From Limnohabitans sp. (GTDB lineage Bacteria > Pseudomonadota > Gammaproteobacteria > Burkholderiales > Burkholderiaceae_C), in NCBI GenBank assembly GCA_024642215.1, contig JAHEBO010000084.1, positions 1 through 64,000 of the forward strand: DNA of 64,000 nt. Reading direction: 5' to 3'. Below the pieces are notes generated by a model. That model made no database searches and was not told the DNA's origin. It saw nothing but the letters and a program-made list of their open reading frames with translations. Below, piece after piece: positions 50,399 to 58,874 of this stretch (position 1 is the first letter of the stretch; every line of letters starts with the position of its first letter). The translations under genes were made by a program, and so were the position numbers.

Positions 50399-52030
50399 AT
50401 GCGTACCGATTTACAGAACTCAATTTACCTCACCGCTGCTTTTTATAAGTTTGTTGATCTGCCCAATTTTGAAGATCGACGAGCACCTTTGCTGGCATTT
50501 TGTGAGGCTCATAACGTCAAAGGTTTGATTTTGTTGGCGAGAGAAGGCATCAACAGCACCATTGCTGGCGCACCAGATGATGTCCACGCTGTATTGCGCT
50601 ATTTGCGCGCAGACCCCTTGCTGTCAGATTTAGAGCACAAGGAATCCTTTGCAAGCAAGCCGCCATTCCACCGCATGAAAGTTCGGCTTAAAAAAGAAAT
50701 CGTGACTTTGGGTGTGCCCGGCATCAGCCCCACGCAGCGAGTGGGTCAATACGTCAAGCCCAAAGAATGGAATGCTTTGATTTCATCTCCCGATGTGGTG
50801 GTCGTTGATACACGTAACGATTACGAGGTCGAAATTGGCACCTTCAAAGGTGCGCTCGATCCCAACATTCAAAGCTTTTCACAATTGCCTGATTGGGTTC
50901 AACAGGCCAAAGAACTCGAAGCCCGCGATGGCAAAAAACCCAGAGTTGCCATGTTTTGTACCGGTGGCATACGCTGCGAAAAATCGACAGCCTTGATGTT
51001 GGAACATGGCTTTGAAGAAGTCTTCCATTTGCAAGGTGGTATTTTGAAATACCTTGAAGAAGTTCCGCCGGCCGAGAGCTTGTGGGAAGGCGAGTGTTTC
51101 GTATTTGATGAGCGTGTGTCTGTGGGCCATGGTTTAAAACCTGGACCTCACGAACTCTGCCGATGCTGCCGAGAGCCCTTGCCAGCTGACGCCAAATCAT
51201 CCCCGCTGTTTGAATTGGGTGTGAGCTGCCCGAGATGTCATGGTCAAACCACTGAGGTGCAAAAGAACAGTGCTCGCGAGCGCCAGAAGCAATGGGAAAT
51301 TGCCAAAGCCCGACACATCAATCACATTGGTACCCCGCAACGTCAAGAAAAGGTGGCTGCTTTGTTGCCGCAAGATGCACCTGTTTTGTATTCCTTCCGT
51401 CGATGCCCCTATGCCATGAGGGCGCGCTTGGCTTTGTTGGCAAGTGGTGTTCGGTGCGAAATGCGCGAAATTGCACTCTCACAAAAACCAGAGAGCATGT
51501 TGTTGGCATCCCCCAAGGGCACGGTGCCCGTTTTGGTGTTGAAAGACCGGGTGCTGGCGGAAAGTTTAGACATCATGCGTTGGGCACTCGAACAAAGTGA
51601 TCCTGCGCATTGGCTCACAAGCGGTCAAGCCCATGATGCAGCGGCCCATGAGTGGGTGCGCTTGTGTGACGACGAATTTAAGAAAAATTTAGATCGCTAC
51701 AAATATCCCAACCGATACGAACTCCTTGATGGCTTGGCGCATCGCGAAAAGGGTGCTGTTTTTCTGAAGCAACTGAACGGACAATTAGACACATCAAGTT
51801 ACTTGATGGGAGATCAATGGACCTGGGTCGATGCCGCCATTGCACCTTTTGTGCGGCAGTTTGCCAGAACAGATCGCGACTGGTTTGACGCCCAAGGCTG
51901 GTCTGCACTTAAAGTTTGGTTGGAAAACTTTGAGAAGTCATCCGAGTATCAAATCGTGATGCACAAATACAAGGTGTGGCATCAAGCCGCTAAGCCCGTG
52001 GCCTTTCCCGCCACGCCTGAGATAAATTGA
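50399..52030 (+). CDS. TrhO tRNA uridine hydroxylase fused to glutathione S-transferase domain
   Basis: 543 residues. Residues 1-315 are the TrhO (YceA-type) oxygen-dependent tRNA U34 hydroxylase: N-terminal acylphosphatase-like fold (LAREGINSTIAG), rhodanese domain with catalytic loop FCTGGIRCEKS (Cys about 187), and the Cys-rich tail CRCCREP...CPRCHG. Residues about 325-543 form a GST-like region: RRCPYAMRARLALLASG with a CPYA thioredoxin-fold motif (Cys about 336), GTVPVLVL (cis-Pro), and a helical GST-C domain. TrhO alone is about 320-350 aa, so this is a genuine fusion. A GTG at 50384 is an alternative start. The 3' end overlaps the convergent hydrolase by 49 bases. Confidence 0.87.
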   Translation: MRTDLQNSIYLTAAFYKFVDLPNFEDRRAPLLAFCEAHNVKGLILLAREGINSTIAGAPDDVHAVLRYLRADPLLSDLEHKESFASKPPFHRMKVRLKKEIVTLGVPGISPTQRVGQYVKPKEWNALISSPDVVVVDTRNDYEVEIGTFKGALDPNIQSFSQLPDWVQQAKELEARDGKKPRVAMFCTGGIRCEKSTALMLEHGFEEVFHLQGGILKYLEEVPPAESLWEGECFVFDERVSVGHGLKPGPHELCRCCREPLPADAKSSPLFELGVSCPRCHGQTTEVQKNSARERQKQWEIAKARHINHIGTPQRQEKVAALLPQDAPVLYSFRRCPYAMRARLALLASGVRCEMREIALSQKPESMLLASPKGTVPVLVLKDRVLAESLDIMRWALEQSDPAHWLTSGQAHDAAAHEWVRLCDDEFKKNLDRYKYPNRYELLDGLAHREKGAVFLKQLNGQLDTSSYLMGDQWTWVDAAIAPFVRQFARTDRDWFDAQGWSALKVWLENFEKSSEYQIVMHKYKVWHQAAKPVAFPATPEIN

Positions 52031-52932
52031 CATGTGACATCTGCCTGTGTGACAGGCAGCATGTGACCGCCACTGATCAGCGTCAATTGAGCGCCAGGAA
52101 TGCGTTGCGGTAAATCTTCGCCATTGAGTTTTGCGCTAAGAATGCGATCTTCACGGCCATACAAAACATGCACAGGGGTGGTCATGCTGGCATAGGCGGC
52201 CTCAATGTTGGGCATGCTCCATGAGACATTTTGAATGTCACTTGAAGCGGTAATGAACGTCTGGGGTTTGAGTGCCATGATGCCGCCACCACGAATGGCG
52301 AAATCTGCTGGGGCTTTCTCTGGGCCAAAAATAACCTTCAAACTTTTCGACATTCGGTAAAGCGTGCCAGGAATAGCAAAGGTCCAGCCCACAAACTTTC
52401 GCACACTGGGGGAGGCAATGTCGAGTGCTTGAAACACGGGCGAGGTTTCCTCGGGCATGTGGGTGAGGGGGGCAATCAGGGCCAAAGCTTTGATGCGTGT
52501 GGGATGACGTTGTGCAGCAGCCAAAGAAATGGCGCCTCCTAAAGAGTGCCCCACAAACACCGCAGATTCAATGTTCAGGTGGTCAAGCAATTCCACCAAG
52601 GTGTCAGCTTGCGCCTCTAAGCTGGCATCTGCTTTTGAATCCCTTGTGGAGTAACCACAGCCAGGTCGGTCAACACTGATCACCCGATAATTTTCTGAAA
52701 GTGGCTTGGAAACCGCGTAGGTGAAGTTGTGCAAGTTGCCAGCAAGTCCATGGACCAGCACCAGGGCAGGTCCTTGACCTTGATCGACGTAATGAAGTCG
52801 TGCCGATTTAAGTTTGGCAAATTGTCCAGCGGGGGGGAGAAATTGCTCGGCTTTTTTGTTAGAAAAACTGGCAAACAAAACCAAGCCCGCCAAACCCATG
52901 AAGACCAAAAATAAAAGCCATAACACTAGCAT
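51982..52932 (-). CDS. Alpha/beta hydrolase with N-terminal membrane anchor
   Basis: Serine hydrolase fold. The nucleophile is in FVGHSLGGAISLAA (GHSLGG); the oxyanion motif is LVHGLAGNLHNF. An Asp in YGREDRILS and a His in SGGHMLPV complete the triad. Residues 1-22 are strongly hydrophobic (LVLWLLFLVFMGLAGLVLF), a probable membrane anchor. The ATG at 52932 has GAGGT upstream and avoids overlap with the monooxygenase gene; a longer open frame is rejected. Placed 23 bases after a BVMO gene, so an esterase acting on its products is a reasonable inference. Confidence 0.87.
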   Translation of the reverse strand: MLVLWLLFLVFMGLAGLVLFASFSNKKAEQFLPPAGQFAKLKSARLHYVDQGQGPALVLVHGLAGNLHNFTYAVSKPLSENYRVISVDRPGCGYSTRDSKADASLEAQADTLVELLDHLNIESAVFVGHSLGGAISLAAAQRHPTRIKALALIAPLTHMPEETSPVFQALDIASPSVRKFVGWTFAIPGTLYRMSKSLKVIFGPEKAPADFAIRGGGIMALKPQTFITASSDIQNVSWSMPNIEAAYASMTTPVHVLYGREDRILSAKLNGEDLPQRIPGAQLTLISGGHMLPVTQADVTCQFISGVAGKATGLAA

Positions 52933-52955
52933 TGCAAATACCTCGAACGCAGCCA

Positions 52956-54431
52956 CTAACTGAATTGCATGACGCCATCGTTGAGGCGCCCATACTTGAT
53001 TAAAAGGATGTCTTTTAAATAATTTTGATTCACTTGCCAAGGGGCCTGTGTGCCTTGCTTAGGCAATACAGAGCGTGCCCTCTGCACGTAACCCGACGTG
53101 AAAGACAAGTAGTCAGCTTCTTGCACGTCAGCGTCTTTGACGGGCACCGCTTTTTGGAAACCCTTTTTCTTCATGTAATTGAGAAGGCGACAGGTGTACA
53201 GGGCTGTGAGGTCAGCCTTCAGGGTCCAAGAGGCATTGGTGTAGCCAAAGGTCATGATGGCGTTTGGCAAACCCGAAAGCCACATGCCGCGATACGCCAT
53301 TTGATCAGAGGCCTTGAAGGGCAGGCCATCGACTTCAATGTGAATGTCACCCAAGATGTTCAACGACAAGCCCGTGGCAGACACAATGATGTCGGCCTCT
53401 AGAGTTTGTCCACTGCTCAATTGAATGCCATTGGGCAAAATGCTTTGAATGGTATCTGTGACCACGCTGGCTTTGCCGTGACGAATTTGCCTGAACAAGT
53501 CGCCATCGGGTACCACACACAAGCGTTCGTCCCAGGGCTTGTAGCGCGGAGAAAAATGTTGGGCTGTTTGATCGGAGCGAAGTTGCCGTGCCGCCATTTT
53601 GACCAAATAGCGTTTGACAAATTCGGGTCGACGCCTGGCCAGTTGGTAGGTGAGCATGCCCATCACGACGTTCTTGGTCCGTGTGATCTGATAAGCCCAT
53701 TTCATGGGCAAATACTTTTGCAACCACAGTGATGCATGGTCTTCACCAGGCCTAGCAATGACATAGGTGGGAGAGCGCTGCAGCATGGTGACGTGAGCCG
53801 CTGATTTAGCCATCTCGGGGACCAAGGTGACCGCTGTGGCACCGCTACCGATGACCACTACTTTTAGACCGTCGTAGTTTAAGTTGTCTGGCCAAAACTG
53901 CGGGTGAACCCATTGCCCTTGAAAAGATGATTGGCCCGGAAAGTCTGGTTGGTGGCCATTTTTATAACTGTAGTACCCGCAGCAAAAATACAAAAATCGG
54001 GTTTTGAAAACGACGGGATCTTCAGCGTGTGTGCGCTTGACTGTCACGGTCCAGCACGCCTCTTTGGTAGACCAGGTGGCCCGCGTGACCGCATGTCCGT
54101 GTTTGATGTGTGCTGTGATGCCGTTTTCGTCCGCCGTGTCTTGGATGTACTGGCGAATGGTTTTGCCATCGGCAATCGACTTGTGATCAACCCAAGGCTT
54201 GAATGAGTAGCCCAGTGTGTACATGTCGGAGTCGGAGCGAATGCCGGGGTACTTGAACAAATCCCAGGTGCCGCCTATGGCTTCGCGGGCTTCCAAAATG
54301 CACCAACTGGTTTGGGGGCAATGCATTTGCAAATGCCTGGCCGCACCAATGCCAGAAAGACCTGCGCCCACAATGAGCACATCCATGATGGCCGACTCGC
54401 TGGCAGATGGAGACTGTTGCGAGTGGCCCAT
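52956..54431 (-). CDS. Flavin monooxygenase, Baeyer-Villiger type
   Basis: FAD/NADPH-dependent monooxygenase, 491 aa. Two Rossmann motifs: GAGLSGIGAARHL (FAD, about residue 22) and GSGATAVTLVPEMA (NADPH, about 195). Between them lies FQGQWVHPQFWP (about 170), which fits the BVMO fingerprint FxGxxxHxxxWP. The substrate, presumably a ketone, is unknown. It follows the VOC gene by 3 bases and precedes the hydrolase by 23; the same operon carries sugar-acid genes. Confidence 0.86.
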   Translation of the reverse strand: MGHSQQSPSASESAIMDVLIVGAGLSGIGAARHLQMHCPQTSWCILEAREAIGGTWDLFKYPGIRSDSDMYTLGYSFKPWVDHKSIADGKTIRQYIQDTADENGITAHIKHGHAVTRATWSTKEACWTVTVKRTHAEDPVVFKTRFLYFCCGYYSYKNGHQPDFPGQSSFQGQWVHPQFWPDNLNYDGLKVVVIGSGATAVTLVPEMAKSAAHVTMLQRSPTYVIARPGEDHASLWLQKYLPMKWAYQITRTKNVVMGMLTYQLARRRPEFVKRYLVKMAARQLRSDQTAQHFSPRYKPWDERLCVVPDGDLFRQIRHGKASVVTDTIQSILPNGIQLSSGQTLEADIIVSATGLSLNILGDIHIEVDGLPFKASDQMAYRGMWLSGLPNAIMTFGYTNASWTLKADLTALYTCRLLNYMKKKGFQKAVPVKDADVQEADYLSFTSGYVQRARSVLPKQGTQAPWQVNQNYLKDILLIKYGRLNDGVMQFS

Positions 54432-54434
54432 GAT

Positions 54435-55142
54435 TTAGATTCCTAGGCTTTCCAAAGTGACCAAGCCTTTGGGGGTTTGCAGTGTGGCCGTGATGTTTGC
54501 AGGTCCTTCACTCACACTGACATTGTCCAGGCCAATGGCATCGTAAGCATCTTGCAATTTGCCAGCGCTGGCATGACTGACTGACAAACTCTTCAGTGAA
54601 ATGCCAGAGCGAGGTAAATGATTTCGGGGATGCAATTTCATCGGATCGGCTGCCTCGGGCTTGCCCCATTGAATGAGGGTGGGCAGCGTGCCATTGAACA
54701 AACGCTCGCCATCGGGACGTACAGTGATCTGCCACTGCAACAAGCCTTTAGGCGTCTTGCGGCTGGCATGGATGATGGGGCCTCGATCAATGCTTTGAGC
54801 CTTCCAAGCATGCCGTGCGTCTTGAATGTTTTCGGTGTTGGCCACAAAGTGAATGAGCCTAGGTGACTTGGCCAACTCAAGCTGAAGTGCTTTGCTGTCT
54901 AAATCAAACCACCGGGTAGGGGGCGGTTTCTTTTCAATCACCGCATCGGGGTTGATGGCGATAATTTCCAAATATGCGACAGGAAATAGGGGCGTGGCAA
55001 TTTTGAAGAGCCGATTGTGTGTGCCGTATTTTTCATGTTCGCCACCCGCTGCCGGTGTGATACCTAAAACGGATTCACACCATTCAACACCTTGTTGCAA
55101 GCTGTGGGCTGCAACCACCAAATGGTCAATTTGGCTTTTCAT
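54435..55142 (-). CDS. VOC-superfamily (glyoxalase-like domain) protein
   Basis: 235 residues. N-terminal glyoxalase-like half starts MKSQIDHLVVAAHSLQQGV, with GITPAAGGEHEKYGTHNRLF, PVAYLEIIAIN. The fold is that of PF13468-type proteins of unknown function; no firm metal-ligand set can be assigned. ATG overlaps the stop of idnD (ATGA), showing coupling. Enzyme role unknown; it might handle a substrate common to the operon. Confidence 0.8.
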   Translation of the reverse strand: MKSQIDHLVVAAHSLQQGVEWCESVLGITPAAGGEHEKYGTHNRLFKIATPLFPVAYLEIIAINPDAVIEKKPPPTRWFDLDSKALQLELAKSPRLIHFVANTENIQDARHAWKAQSIDRGPIIHASRKTPKGLLQWQITVRPDGERLFNGTLPTLIQWGKPEAADPMKLHPRNHLPRSGISLKSLSVSHASAGKLQDAYDAIGLDNVSVSEGPANITATLQTPKGLVTLESLGI

Positions 55143-56182
55143 CAAGCGGCTTCGAAGTCGATTTGAACTTTCAAGGATTGCGATTTGTCGCAAGCCAGTT
55201 CAAAGGCATCCACCGCTTTGTCCATGGGCAAAATGCTGGTGATGACGGGTTTGCCGTTGATCAATCCAGAATTGAGGAATTGAACGGCATTGGCAAACTC
55301 TGCGTGGAATCGGAAGGTGCCTCGCATGTCAACTTCTTTGGCCACCAATTGCGTCATAGGAATACTCATGTCGCCGCCCATGCCAACAGACACCAAGACA
55401 CCCCGTGGCATGATGACATCCAAGCCAGCACGCAAGGCGGGTTCACTGCCAGAAGCTTCAAAGACGGCCTCAAACTGCCCTTTGTCTACTTTGTATTTGT
55501 CGAGCAACTCGGGCTGGGTTTTGAGGTTGATGGTTTCATCGGCACCCATCTCTTTGGCGCACTTCAAGGGCAAGTCGGCAATGTCGGCGGCCACAATGCG
55601 GGCCGCTCCTGCACGACGCAATGCGCCGATTAACAAGGAGCCAATGGGACCACAGCCAGTGACAAACACTTGCTTGCCCAGCACGCCGCCTGCACGTTGA
55701 ATGGCGTGCAAACCGACAGACAAGGGTTCTGCCAAGGCAGCCTCTGACAGGCTGAGGTGTTGACCAATGGGGTGTGCCTGGTAGCCTTCAATGATGAGTT
55801 GTTCGGCAAACGCACCTTGAATGTGTGGGAAGGGCATGGCGCTGCCAAAGAAGCGCATGTTCAAACAATGATTTTGCTGTCCCAGTTGGCAGAAGCGGCA
55901 TGAACCACAAGGACGGGAAGGGGAAATGGCAATGCGTTGACCCACGGCCAGATGCTTCACGTTGGCGCCCAGTCCATCCACCACACCGGAAATTTCGTGG
56001 CCCAAGGCCATGGGCTGTTTGATGCGAACTGTGCCAAAACCACCGTGTTGGTAGTAATGCAAATCGGAACCACAAATACCGCCAAAGGCAACTTTGACGC
56101 GCACTTGATCCGGCCCCATGGCGGGCAATTCAGTGGTTTCAATTCTTAGATCTTTGGCAGAGTGGCAGATCAGAGCGCGCAT
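55142..56182 (-). CDS. idnD: L-idonate 5-dehydrogenase (zinc MDR)
   Basis: Medium-chain zinc dehydrogenase. GGICGSDLHYYQHGGFG, GHE, CGSCRFCQLGQQNHC (structural zinc), MRFFGSAMPFPHIQGAF, and VGMGGDMSIP closely follow E. coli IdnD, oxidising L-idonate to 5-keto-D-gluconate. 346 aa. Next to an IdnO-like gene, which supports the assignment over xylitol or threonine dehydrogenases. It is co-transcribed with idnO upstream (34-base gap) and VOC downstream. Confidence 0.85.
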   Translation of the reverse strand: MRALICHSAKDLRIETTELPAMGPDQVRVKVAFGGICGSDLHYYQHGGFGTVRIKQPMALGHEISGVVDGLGANVKHLAVGQRIAISPSRPCGSCRFCQLGQQNHCLNMRFFGSAMPFPHIQGAFAEQLIIEGYQAHPIGQHLSLSEAALAEPLSVGLHAIQRAGGVLGKQVFVTGCGPIGSLLIGALRRAGAARIVAADIADLPLKCAKEMGADETINLKTQPELLDKYKVDKGQFEAVFEASGSEPALRAGLDVIMPRGVLVSVGMGGDMSIPMTQLVAKEVDMRGTFRFHAEFANAVQFLNSGLINGKPVITSILPMDKAVDAFELACDKSQSLKVQIDFEAA

Positions 56183-56216
56183 GAGTGAGCCTTAATGGGA
56201 GTCTTCGTTTAGATGC

Positions 56217-56987
56217 TTAGAGTGTAGCCGTGACACCGCCATCCACGTACAGGATGTGGCCATTGACAAATTTGGACGCATCGCTGGCCAAAAAGACGGC
56301 TGCGCCTCCCAAATCTTCAACATCGCCCCAACGTCTGCTGGGTGTGCGTCCGACCAACCAGGATGAAAACTGCGGGTCGTCCACCAATTTTTGGTTCAGT
56401 TCGGTTTTGAAATAGCCAGGGCCAATGCCGTTGACTTGAATGCCAAATTGGCCCCAATCGATGGCCATGCCTTTGGTGAACATTTTGACGGCGCCTTTGG
56501 AGGCCGTGTAGGGTGCAATGCCTGGGCGGCCTAATTCACTTTGAACGGAGCAAATGTTGATGATCTTGCCGCGACCGCGAGGAATCATTTTTTGAGCCAC
56601 CGTTTTACCCACGTAGTAAACGCTGTCGAGGTTGGTTCGCATGAGGGTGTGCCAATCCTCGTCCTTGTATTCATGCAAGGGCCCCCGAATCTGCATGCCG
56701 GCGTTGTTGACCAAAATATCGATGGCAGCCACTTGGGATTCAATTTGTTGCACCGCCTCTGAAACCGATTTGGCATCGGTCACATCAAAGACTGACTCAC
56801 TGACTGTGAGGCCTTCGGCCTTCAGTGTTTGTGCAGCCGCCGAAACTTTTTCTGCATTGCGTCCATTGATAACGACATGGGCACCAGCTTCACCCAAGGC
56901 GCGTGCCAATGCAAAGCCAATGCCTGCAGAAGACCCTGTGATGAGGGCCAATTTGCCATTCAATTGAAATGTGCTGAGGACTGTCAT
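56217..56987 (-). CDS. idnO: Gluconate 5-dehydrogenase (IdnO-like SDR)
   Basis: Short-chain dehydrogenase: TGSSAGIGFALARAL cofactor motif, NNAG, catalytic Ser/Tyr/Lys in ICSVQSELGRPGIAPYTASK, and C-terminal GHILYVDGG. NICSVQSELGR and GIGPGYFKTELNQKL resemble IdnO, which reduces 5-ketogluconate to D-gluconate. 256 aa. Lies between dctM and idnD. Confidence 0.87.
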   Translation of the reverse strand: MTVLSTFQLNGKLALITGSSAGIGFALARALGEAGAHVVINGRNAEKVSAAAQTLKAEGLTVSESVFDVTDAKSVSEAVQQIESQVAAIDILVNNAGMQIRGPLHEYKDEDWHTLMRTNLDSVYYVGKTVAQKMIPRGRGKIINICSVQSELGRPGIAPYTASKGAVKMFTKGMAIDWGQFGIQVNGIGPGYFKTELNQKLVDDPQFSSWLVGRTPSRRWGDVEDLGGAAVFLASDASKFVNGHILYVDGGVTATL

Positions 56988-57000
56988 GACATCACTCTTT

Positions 57001-58281
57001 TTAACTCGATAACCATTTAAGAGGGCCCATCACCAAGATGGGGAAGGCAACCAAAAGACCCATGACCACCACTTGGGAGATCAAGAAGGGCATCACCCCA
57101 CGGATCACTTCGTGCATGGGAATGCGGCCCACGCCGCACACCACATTGAGCACGGTCCCCACGGGAGGCGTGAGCAAGCCAATGGCATTGTTGATGATGA
57201 ACAAGACGCCAAAGTAGACGGGGTTGATGCCTGCTTCGCGCACCAAAGGCATGAGCACAGGCGTCAAGATGAGAACGGTCGGCGCAAAGTCAAGCGCGGT
57301 ACCCACAATGAGAACCATCAACATCAACATGATCATCATCAAGGTGGGGCTGTCAATGAACGGACGTAAGAGTTCAACCACTTGTGCGGGAATGTTGGCC
57401 ACCGTAATGAGCCAGGCTGAAACCAATGCTGCTGCGACCAAGAACATCACCACAGAGGAAGTTTTGGCGGCTGCCAAAACAATCTGGTACAAATCTTTGA
57501 ACTTGATTTCACGGTAAACAAACAAGCCCACCAGCAGCGCGTAGACCACCGCCACCACGGCCGCTTCTGTAGGCGTGAAGATGCCCATCTTCATCCCGCC
57601 AATGATGGTGATGGCCAACAAGTAGCACCAGAACGCATCGACAGTGACGCGCATTTTTTCTTTCATCGGAACGCGTGCTGTGACCTTGACATCATCCTTG
57701 CGAGCCACGATCCACCAGGTGACCAACAAGGCCAAGCCCATCAAGATGCCCGGAAAAATACCGGCCATGAACAGCTTGGAAATGGAAACGCCACCAATCA
57801 CACCAAACAAAATGAAGCCAATGGACGGCGGAATGACGGGGGCAATGATGCCGCCAGCTGCAATTAAGCCAGCAGAGCGGTCCATGCGGTAGCCAGCATC
57901 GCGCATCATGGGCATTAACACAGCCGCCAAAGCGGCTGTGTCTGCTACGGCGGAGCCAGACAAGCTGGCCATGATGATGGCGGCAAAAACGGCCACATAG
58001 CCTAAGCCACCTTTGAAGTGGCCCACCCAGACCAGGGCGGAGTTAACGATGCGTCGGCTCATGCCGCCGGCATTCATCAATTCACCGGCCAACATGAAGA
58101 AGGGAACGGCCATCAAGGGGAAGTTGTCGGCCCCATTGATTAAATTTTGCGACACGATTTGTGTGTCAAAGTTGTCCAAATGCAGCATGAGTGCCACACC
58201 CGATACCAAGAGTGAAAAAGCCAAGGGCATGCCCAAAGCCATGGCTGCCAACAAGGAGGCAATAAAAACAAAGACGGTCAT
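57001..58281 (-). CDS. dctM: TRAP transporter large permease (DctM)
   Basis: 12-TM ion-coupled permease subunit of a TRAP transporter. 426 aa, hydrophobic throughout, with the family segment GGIIAPVIPPSIGFILFGVI and GTVLNVVCGVGRIPMHEV. Overlaps dctQ by 4 bases. Substrate inferred from context to be a sugar acid such as gluconate or idonate. Confidence 0.94.
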   Translation of the reverse strand: MTVFVFIASLLAAMALGMPLAFSLLVSGVALMLHLDNFDTQIVSQNLINGADNFPLMAVPFFMLAGELMNAGGMSRRIVNSALVWVGHFKGGLGYVAVFAAIIMASLSGSAVADTAALAAVLMPMMRDAGYRMDRSAGLIAAGGIIAPVIPPSIGFILFGVIGGVSISKLFMAGIFPGILMGLALLVTWWIVARKDDVKVTARVPMKEKMRVTVDAFWCYLLAITIIGGMKMGIFTPTEAAVVAVVYALLVGLFVYREIKFKDLYQIVLAAAKTSSVVMFLVAAALVSAWLITVANIPAQVVELLRPFIDSPTLMMIMLMLMVLIVGTALDFAPTVLILTPVLMPLVREAGINPVYFGVLFIINNAIGLLTPPVGTVLNVVCGVGRIPMHEVIRGVMPFLISQVVVMGLLVAFPILVMGPLKWLSS

Positions 58282-58817
58282 TTCGCGGCCTCTTGCATGT
58301 GGGGTTTGGCATCTTCTTCAGAGTCGGTCACTTGAATGAGATCGGCTTCGTTAAAATCGCCTTTGGCCAAACGAATCAATTTGCCCAAGATCATCAGACC
58401 CATGGCAATGCTGGTGATGTAACCCACACCATAGACCCAGCTCATGGGAAGTTCGGTGACGGCAGAGCGCGTGGTGGCATTGATGCCGTGCTGTTTATAG
58501 GTGCCATAAAACATCAAGGCGCAGCAAACCAACATCAGCACATTGGAGATGCCGAAGGCGATTTTTTTGCCGGTGAGGCTGAGCTTGCGAACGACAGAGT
58601 CCAAACCCAAGTGTGCGTTGTCACGCATGGTGACGATGGCGCCCAAAAAAGTGATCCAAATGAACAGGAATCTTGATAGCTCTTCAGAGCTGATGATGCC
58701 GTCATTGAAGCCGTATCGCAAGACCACATTGCCAAAGACCATGATGACCATGACCGACAGCATGATGACCAAGGTGAACTCGGCCAGTTTGAAGAACAAA
58801 TCGTTTATTTTTTGCAT
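58278..58817 (-). CDS. dctQ: TRAP transporter small permease (DctQ)
   Basis: 179 aa with four hydrophobic helices (e.g. FTLVIMLSVMVIMVFGNVVLRY and a central region ISNVLMLVCCALMFYGTY). Motif SSEELSRFLFIWITFLGAIV is typical of DctQ. Ends with a charged tail. An attenuator-like hairpin separates it from dctP. Confidence 0.92.
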   Translation of the reverse strand: MQKINDLFFKLAEFTLVIMLSVMVIMVFGNVVLRYGFNDGIISSEELSRFLFIWITFLGAIVTMRDNAHLGLDSVVRKLSLTGKKIAFGISNVLMLVCCALMFYGTYKQHGINATTRSAVTELPMSWVYGVGYITSIAMGLMILGKLIRLAKGDFNEADLIQVTDSEEDAKPHMQEAAK

Positions 58818-58836
58818 TGGGCGCTACCGTCAAACA

Positions 58837-58863
58837 AAGCCCTCTTCATCAGAAGAGGGCTTG
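58837..58863 (-). terminator. Hairpin between dctP and dctQ (attenuator)
   Basis: An 11-bp perfect stem (AAGCCCTCTTC/GAAGAGGGCTT) with a 4-base loop, followed on the minus strand by a short TTTGTTTG. Partial termination would make more binding protein than permease, as expected for TRAP systems. Confidence 0.7.
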
Positions 58864-58874
58864 TTTCTCCATGA

